NCBI GenBank assembly: GCA_045598065.1
Contig: JAZLLJ010000037.1
Location: 1 to 42,914 of the forward strand
Direction: 5' to 3'
Length of the DNA stretch: 42,914 nucleotides
Source: RGIG426 sp045598065
GTDB taxonomy: Bacteria > Bacillota > Clostridia > Oscillospirales > Acutalibacteraceae
In this document: positions 38,003 to 42,914 of the stretch, piece after piece
How the letters are laid out: each line of letters begins with the position of its first letter
Position numbering within the stretch: the first letter of the stretch is position 1
Notes under the pieces: generated by a model
What the model was told of the DNA's origin: nothing
Databases searched by the model: none
What the model saw: the letters and a program-made list of their open reading frames with translations, nothing else
Translations under genes and position numbers: made by a program

Positions 38003-39487
38003 ATGATAAAAACCGGATTCGACAACGATCAATATCTGAAAATGCAGTCGGAACATATCCGCGAGCGGATTGAAAAATTCGGCGGCAAGTTGTATTTGGA
38101 ATTCGGCGGCAAACTGTTTGACGATTACCACGCCTCTCGCGTGCTTCCCGGGTTCCAACCGGATAGTAAAGTGCGGATGCTCCTTCAAATGAAGGACGAG
38201 GCGGAGATTGTGATTGCCATCAATGCCGGCGACATCGAAAAGAACAAAGTGCGCGGAGACCTCGGCATTACCTACGATTTGGACGTGTTGCGCCTCATTG
38301 ATGCTTTCCGCGGTATCGGCTTGTTTGTCGGCAGCGTGGTAATTACTCGCTATACCGACCAACCGGCGGTGGTGGCGTTTGAAAAACGCCTCGAAAGCCT
38401 CGGAATGACGGTGTATCGCAACTACACGATTGCCGGTTATCCCTCCAATATTCCGCTGATTGTCAGCGACGACGGTTACGGAAAAAACCAGTTTATTGAA
38501 ACGTCTCGCCACTTGGTGGTGGTGACGGCTCCCGGACCGGGCAGCGGCAAAATGGCGGTGTGTTTGTCCCAGCTCTATCACGAACACAAACGCGGCAATC
38601 GTGCCGGTTACGCAAAGTTTGAGACGTTCCCCATTTGGAATTTGCCGCTGAAACATCCGGTCAACTTGGCCTATGAAGCGGCAACCGCCGATTTGGACGA
38701 CGTGAATATGATTGATCCTTTCCACCTTGAAGCCTACGGAAAAACTACCGTCAACTACAACCGCGATGTGGAGATTTTCCCGGTGCTTTCCGCTATTTTC
38801 GAACGAATCTACGGCCAGTGTCCCTATAAATCGCCGACGGATATGGGCGTGAATATGGCAGGCTACTGCATTGTGGATGACGAGGCGGTTTGTGATGCCG
38901 CACGGCAGGAAATCATCCGCCGCTACTATGCCGCACAGTGCGAGAACCGTAAAGGCCTTGCCCCTGACGAGCCAATTTACAAAATTGAACTGCTGATGAA
39001 GCAGGCAGGGGTGACGTTGGCGGATCGGCCGGCCGTTTCGGCGGCGTTGGCGAAAGCGGCGCTCACCGAAGAGCCTGCCGCCGCTATCGAATTACCGGAC
39101 GGCACGCTGGTGACCGGCAAAACGTCGCGACTTTTGGGTGCGTGCTCGTCGGTTCTTCTTAACACCTTGAAAATTTTCGGCGGTATCGACGACAGCATCC
39201 ATTTGTTATCGCCGGAAGTGTTGGAGCCTATCCAAAAGCTGAAAACCGCCTATCTCGGCAACCACAATCCGCGCTTGCACGTGGATGAAATTTTGTTGGC
39301 GCTGTCAGTGTGCGCGGTGACGGACGAAAATGCCCGTCTTGCGCTCGACCAGCTGCCGAAACTCCAAAACTGTCAACTGCATTCGTCCGTTATTCTCTCG
39401 CAGGTGGACGAGAAAACGTTAAAAAACCTCGGAATTATGGTGACGTGTGAGCCGAATTATCAAACGAAAAAGTTATATCACCGTTAA
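38003..39487 (+). CDS. DUF1846 (UPF0371) family protein
   Basis: 494 residues from ATG 38003 (MIKTGFDNDQYLKMQ, the usual start of the family); an in-frame GTG at 37994 would add only three residues. No strong Shine-Dalgarno is seen. The family motifs KLYLEFGGKLFDDYHASRVLPGF and ETFPIWNLPLKHPVN, TDMGVNMAGY are intact, and APGPGSGK (about 175-182) is a P-loop-like turn. The length matches the family (about 500). The biochemical role is not established as far as I know. It is transcribed alone. Confidence 0.92.
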   Translation: MIKTGFDNDQYLKMQSEHIRERIEKFGGKLYLEFGGKLFDDYHASRVLPGFQPDSKVRMLLQMKDEAEIVIAINAGDIEKNKVRGDLGITYDLDVLRLIDAFRGIGLFVGSVVITRYTDQPAVVAFEKRLESLGMTVYRNYTIAGYPSNIPLIVSDDGYGKNQFIETSRHLVVVTAPGPGSGKMAVCLSQLYHEHKRGNRAGYAKFETFPIWNLPLKHPVNLAYEAATADLDDVNMIDPFHLEAYGKTTVNYNRDVEIFPVLSAIFERIYGQCPYKSPTDMGVNMAGYCIVDDEAVCDAARQEIIRRYYAAQCENRKGLAPDEPIYKIELLMKQAGVTLADRPAVSAALAKAALTEEPAAAIELPDGTLVTGKTSRLLGACSSVLLNTLKIFGGIDDSIHLLSPEVLEPIQKLKTAYLGNHNPRLHVDEILLALSVCAVTDENARLALDQLPKLQNCQLHSSVILSQVDEKTLKNLGIMVTCEPNYQTKKLYHR

Positions 39488-39497
39488 GGAGTGGCTT

Positions 39498-39535
39498 CAA
39501 AGGCGTAAAGGCAAGTGCCTTTACGCCTTTGTTTT
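39498..39535 (+). terminator. Intrinsic terminator of the DUF1846 gene
   Basis: A perfect 15-bp stem (39498-39512 with 39517-39531) with an AAGT loop, followed by TTTT. Confidence 0.9.
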
Positions 39536-39577
39536 GTAAAGAAACCGTAAATAATGGAAAAAGTTCGCAAAATTCGC

Positions 39578-39605
39578 TTGCATTTTTCAAAAAAATGGCT
39601 ATAAT
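39578..39605 (+). promoter_or_regulatory. Promoter of groES-groEL
   Basis: TTGCAT (39578-39583), a 16-nt spacer and TATAAT (39600-39605), just upstream of the CIRCE operator. Confidence 0.75.
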
Positions 39606-39610
39606 ATGTT

Positions 39611-39637
39611 TTAGCACTCTGAAAGACAGAGTGCTAA
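39611..39637 (+). promoter_or_regulatory. CIRCE operator (HrcA site)
   Basis: TTAGCACTC-N9-GAGTGCTAA is a perfect match to the CIRCE consensus. It lies at the transcription start of groES, where HrcA represses the operon until heat or unfolded protein titrates GroEL away. No hrcA gene is in the window. Confidence 0.97.
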
Positions 39638-39675
39638 AATGTCAATTTATCCATTTACATAAAGGAGGCAATTGT

Positions 39676-39960
39676 ATGAACATTAAACCCTTGGCCGATC
39701 GTGTGGTGCTTCAATTTGTGGAAGCGGAAGAGACCACCAAAAGCGGTATCATTCTGGCCGGCTCTGCCAAAGAGAAGCCCCAGGTCGCGGAAGTGAAAGC
39801 CGTTGGCCCCGGCGGAATCGTGGACGGCAAAGAAATCGAAATGTACGTCAAAGTGGGCGACAAAGTGCTTACGAGCAAATACGCCGGTACCGAAGTGAAA
39901 CTGGACGGTACGGAGTATATGATCGTGCGCCAAAATGATATTTTAGCTATTGTGGAATAA
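39676..39960 (+). CDS. groES: Co-chaperonin GroES
   Basis: 94 residues from ATG 39676, with AAAGGAGG 8 nt upstream; the open frame extends further 5' but only through the promoter and operator. MNIKPLADRVVLQ at the start, the mobile loop TTKSGIILAGSAKEKPQ, and the C-terminal YMIVRQNDILAIVE are all standard. The heptameric cap binds GroEL through the mobile loop. It is followed by groEL after 23 nt. Confidence 0.98.
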   Translation: MNIKPLADRVVLQFVEAEETTKSGIILAGSAKEKPQVAEVKAVGPGGIVDGKEIEMYVKVGDKVLTSKYAGTEVKLDGTEYMIVRQNDILAIVE

Positions 39961-39983
39961 TTTTTTGAAGGAGATTTTGTACT

Positions 39984-41612
<1,629 letters not shown>

Positions 41613-41620
41613 AAACCTCG

Positions 41621-41660
41621 AAAAGAGCAGAAACGACAAGGTCGTTTCTGCTCTTTTTTC
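41621..41660 (+). terminator. Intrinsic terminator of groES-groEL
   Basis: A perfect 17-bp stem (41621-41637 with 41641-41657) with an AAG loop and a terminal T run. Confidence 0.93.
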
Positions 41661-41664
41661 ACAC

Positions 41665-41693
41665 TTGACAAAAACGGAAAGATTTGATATTAT
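41665..41693 (+). promoter_or_regulatory. Promoter of the lipoprotein gene
   Basis: TTGACA (41665-41670), a 17-nt spacer and TATTAT (41688-41693), directly after the groEL terminator. Confidence 0.82.
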
Positions 41694-41741
41694 CAAAAAT
41701 GTTCCATAAAGCAGAACAAATGTTATTAGGAGGAAATGAAA

Positions 41742-42749
41742 ATGATGAAAAAACTGCTGGCTCTGATGCTTTCGCTGCTGATGCTTCTCTCGATGACGGT
41801 GGTCTTCACCGGCTGTGGCGACGACAACACCAAATCCAAGAGCAAAAAAAGCGACAAGAGCACCTCGGACAAAGACAAGGATGAGGACGAGGACAAAGAC
41901 GACGAAGACAAAGACGACGAAGACAAAGACGACGAGGACAAAGACGACGAAGACAAAGACGAGGACAAGACAAAATCGACGAAAAAAACCGGCAATTCCA
42001 ACGGCGATGTCACGGTTGAGGAGACCGTTTTGGTAGACCAAAACGGCATTAAAATCACCTCTACCGGATTGGAAGAGGATTCTTTCTACGGTACTGTTCT
42101 CAATGTTCTTATAGAGAACACAAGCGACAAGGATGTGACGGTGTATAGCACGGCCACTGTTGTTAACGGCTATGCGGTTTCCGGTTACCTCTTCGCCGAG
42201 GTTTCTGCGGGTAAAAAAGCCAACGAACAGTTTACGCTGTCTGCCGCTACTTTGGAGGCTGTCGGCATTGAAACGATTGGCTTGATTGAAACGTCTTTCA
42301 GAGCATATGATGACGATTACAACACCATTGTCGAAACGGACCTGATTTCGCTGAAAACTTCTGCGTATGACCAAATGGATACTCCTACCGCCGCCGAGAT
42401 GGGCACGGAGCTGTATAACCAAAACGGCGTTAAAATTTGTGCGCAATACTATTATGACAATGAATGGAGTCAAGGCGTTCTTTTGGTCGTCGAGAATAAG
42501 ACCGGAAAAAACATCGAAATTTCTTGCGATAGTCTTTCGGCCAATGGATTTGAGATTACGCCGAACTTGAGTTATGAAGAAATCCCGAAAGACAAATCGC
42601 TGGCTTATGATATGATTATCTTTGAATCCTCGTTGGAGGATAACAACGTTGATACCATCGAGGAACTTGGTATGAAATTCGAATTTACTGATGACGATTC
42701 CTTTGAACCGTTCCTCGAGACCGGCGATCTTACGCTGAAAGTCAACTGA
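41742..42749 (+). CDS. Lipoprotein with acidic repeat linker and duplicated C-terminal domain
   Basis: 335 residues from ATG 41742, chosen because AGGAGG (41728-41733) then lies 8 nt upstream; ATGs at 41736 and 41745 are also in frame. A lipobox (VFTGC, Cys25) follows a hydrophobic signal. Residues about 28-80 are a charged linker dominated by DKDDE repeats. The remainder is two similar halves: DQNGIKITSTG / NQNGVKICAQY, LNVLIENTSDKDVTV / LLVVENKTGKNIEI, and TDLISLK / GDLTLK. Each half is probably an Ig-like beta domain, as in DUF4352/DUF5067-type lipoproteins. It would sit on the outer face of the membrane with the domains held off the surface by the linker. No function is recognised, and it is transcribed alone. 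Confidence 0.85.
   Translation: MMKKLLALMLSLLMLLSMTVVFTGCGDDNTKSKSKKSDKSTSDKDKDEDEDKDDEDKDDEDKDDEDKDDEDKDEDKTKSTKKTGNSNGDVTVEETVLVDQNGIKITSTGLEEDSFYGTVLNVLIENTSDKDVTVYSTATVVNGYAVSGYLFAEVSAGKKANEQFTLSAATLEAVGIETIGLIETSFRAYDDDYNTIVETDLISLKTSAYDQMDTPTAAEMGTELYNQNGVKICAQYYYDNEWSQGVLLVVENKTGKNIEISCDSLSANGFEITPNLSYEEIPKDKSLAYDMIIFESSLEDNNVDTIEELGMKFEFTDDDSFEPFLETGDLTLKVN
41892..41951. repeat. 15-bp tandem repeat, four copies
   Basis: Four units of GACAAAGACGACGAA, one with a G at the last base, encode the DKDDE linker; a partial fifth unit follows. The period is a multiple of three, so slippage changes linker length in frame. Confidence 0.88.
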
Positions 42750-42836
42750 TAAAAAACAAAAAGAGCAGGACGTAAGGCCGGGAGTTCTTAAGGAATGTGT
42801 TGTTTCTCGCCTAAAAATTCCCGTCTGCATTGTTTC

Positions 42837-42871
42837 AAAAGCCCGTAAGGCGTCAGCCTTACGGGCTTTTT
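42837..42871 (+). terminator. Intrinsic terminator after the lipoprotein gene
   Basis: AAAAGCCCGTAAGGC (42837-42851) pairs with GCCTTACGGGCTTTT (42856-42870), followed by T. It lies about 90 nt after the stop codon; the region between contains a further possible fold (see findings). Confidence 0.9.
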
Positions 42872-42914
42872 CAACTTCCCAGAACGAAAATTTTTATCGG
42901 CTACGAAACCGCGA

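Noticed and set aside
39529..39675. Longer groES frame starting at 39529
   Set aside because: It would place the promoter and CIRCE operator inside the coding sequence; GroES proteins begin at the MNIKPL-type start.

Overview
The window (42.9 kb, mid-range GC) looks chromosomal and comes from a monoderm (Gram-positive type) bacterium, most likely a member of the Clostridia (Bacillota). The reasons are a perfect CIRCE operator in front of groES-groEL, plsY next to gpsA, a SipW/TasA-type secreted protein, a DUF1846 gene, partner-switching regulators, and a type IV pilus (T4P) locus that has PilM/N/O but no outer-membrane secretin PilQ or PilP. I saw no tRNA, rRNA, insertion sequence, integrase or CRISPR array.

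Layout. (1) 1-4080, minus strand: a two-gene surface operon, a TasA/SipW-like secreted protein followed by a very long Cys/His-array surface protein that runs off the left edge. (2) 4185-5083, plus: a MerR-TipAS regulator with its own long-spacer promoter. (3) 5098-10691, minus: a signalling operon of an azoreductase-like flavoprotein, a membrane SpoIIE phosphatase fused to an anti-sigma-type kinase, a small HD (p)ppGpp-hydrolase-like protein, a STAS domain fused to a phosphotransferase-like kinase, and a free STAS protein. (4) 10727-12369, minus: a protein with MutS-domain-I-like and GreA-C-terminal-like regions plus a 42-bp repeat array, behind a promoter whose -10 lies in a palindrome.

(5) 12448-35946, plus: the T4P locus. 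A strong promoter and a leader of about 360 nt lead into a single 4397-residue gene that starts with a canonical class III prepilin signal and continues into a chain of adhesin-like modules. A terminator hairpin follows, then three small pilin-like proteins whose sizes and features match GspK, GspI and GspJ, then pilB (with a c-di-GMP-type MshEN domain), pilT, pilC, pilD, pilM, pilN, a 22-codon mini-ORF and pilO.

(6) 36030-42871: housekeeping genes, namely gpsA and plsY (minus), a DUF1846 gene (plus), groES-groEL under CIRCE, and a lipoprotein with an acidic repeat linker and an internally duplicated C-terminal domain.

The most notable system is the giant modular pilin and its dedicated assembly machine. 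A filament subunit or tip protein of roughly 0.46 MDa carries at least four carbohydrate-binding-like modules, eight InlB/'bacterial repeat' modules, GLUG arrays and four copies of a domain I do not recognise. The three GspI/J/K-like pilins could form a tip complex, and PilB looks able to sense c-di-GMP. All functional statements are inferred from sequence features read by eye; no database search was run.
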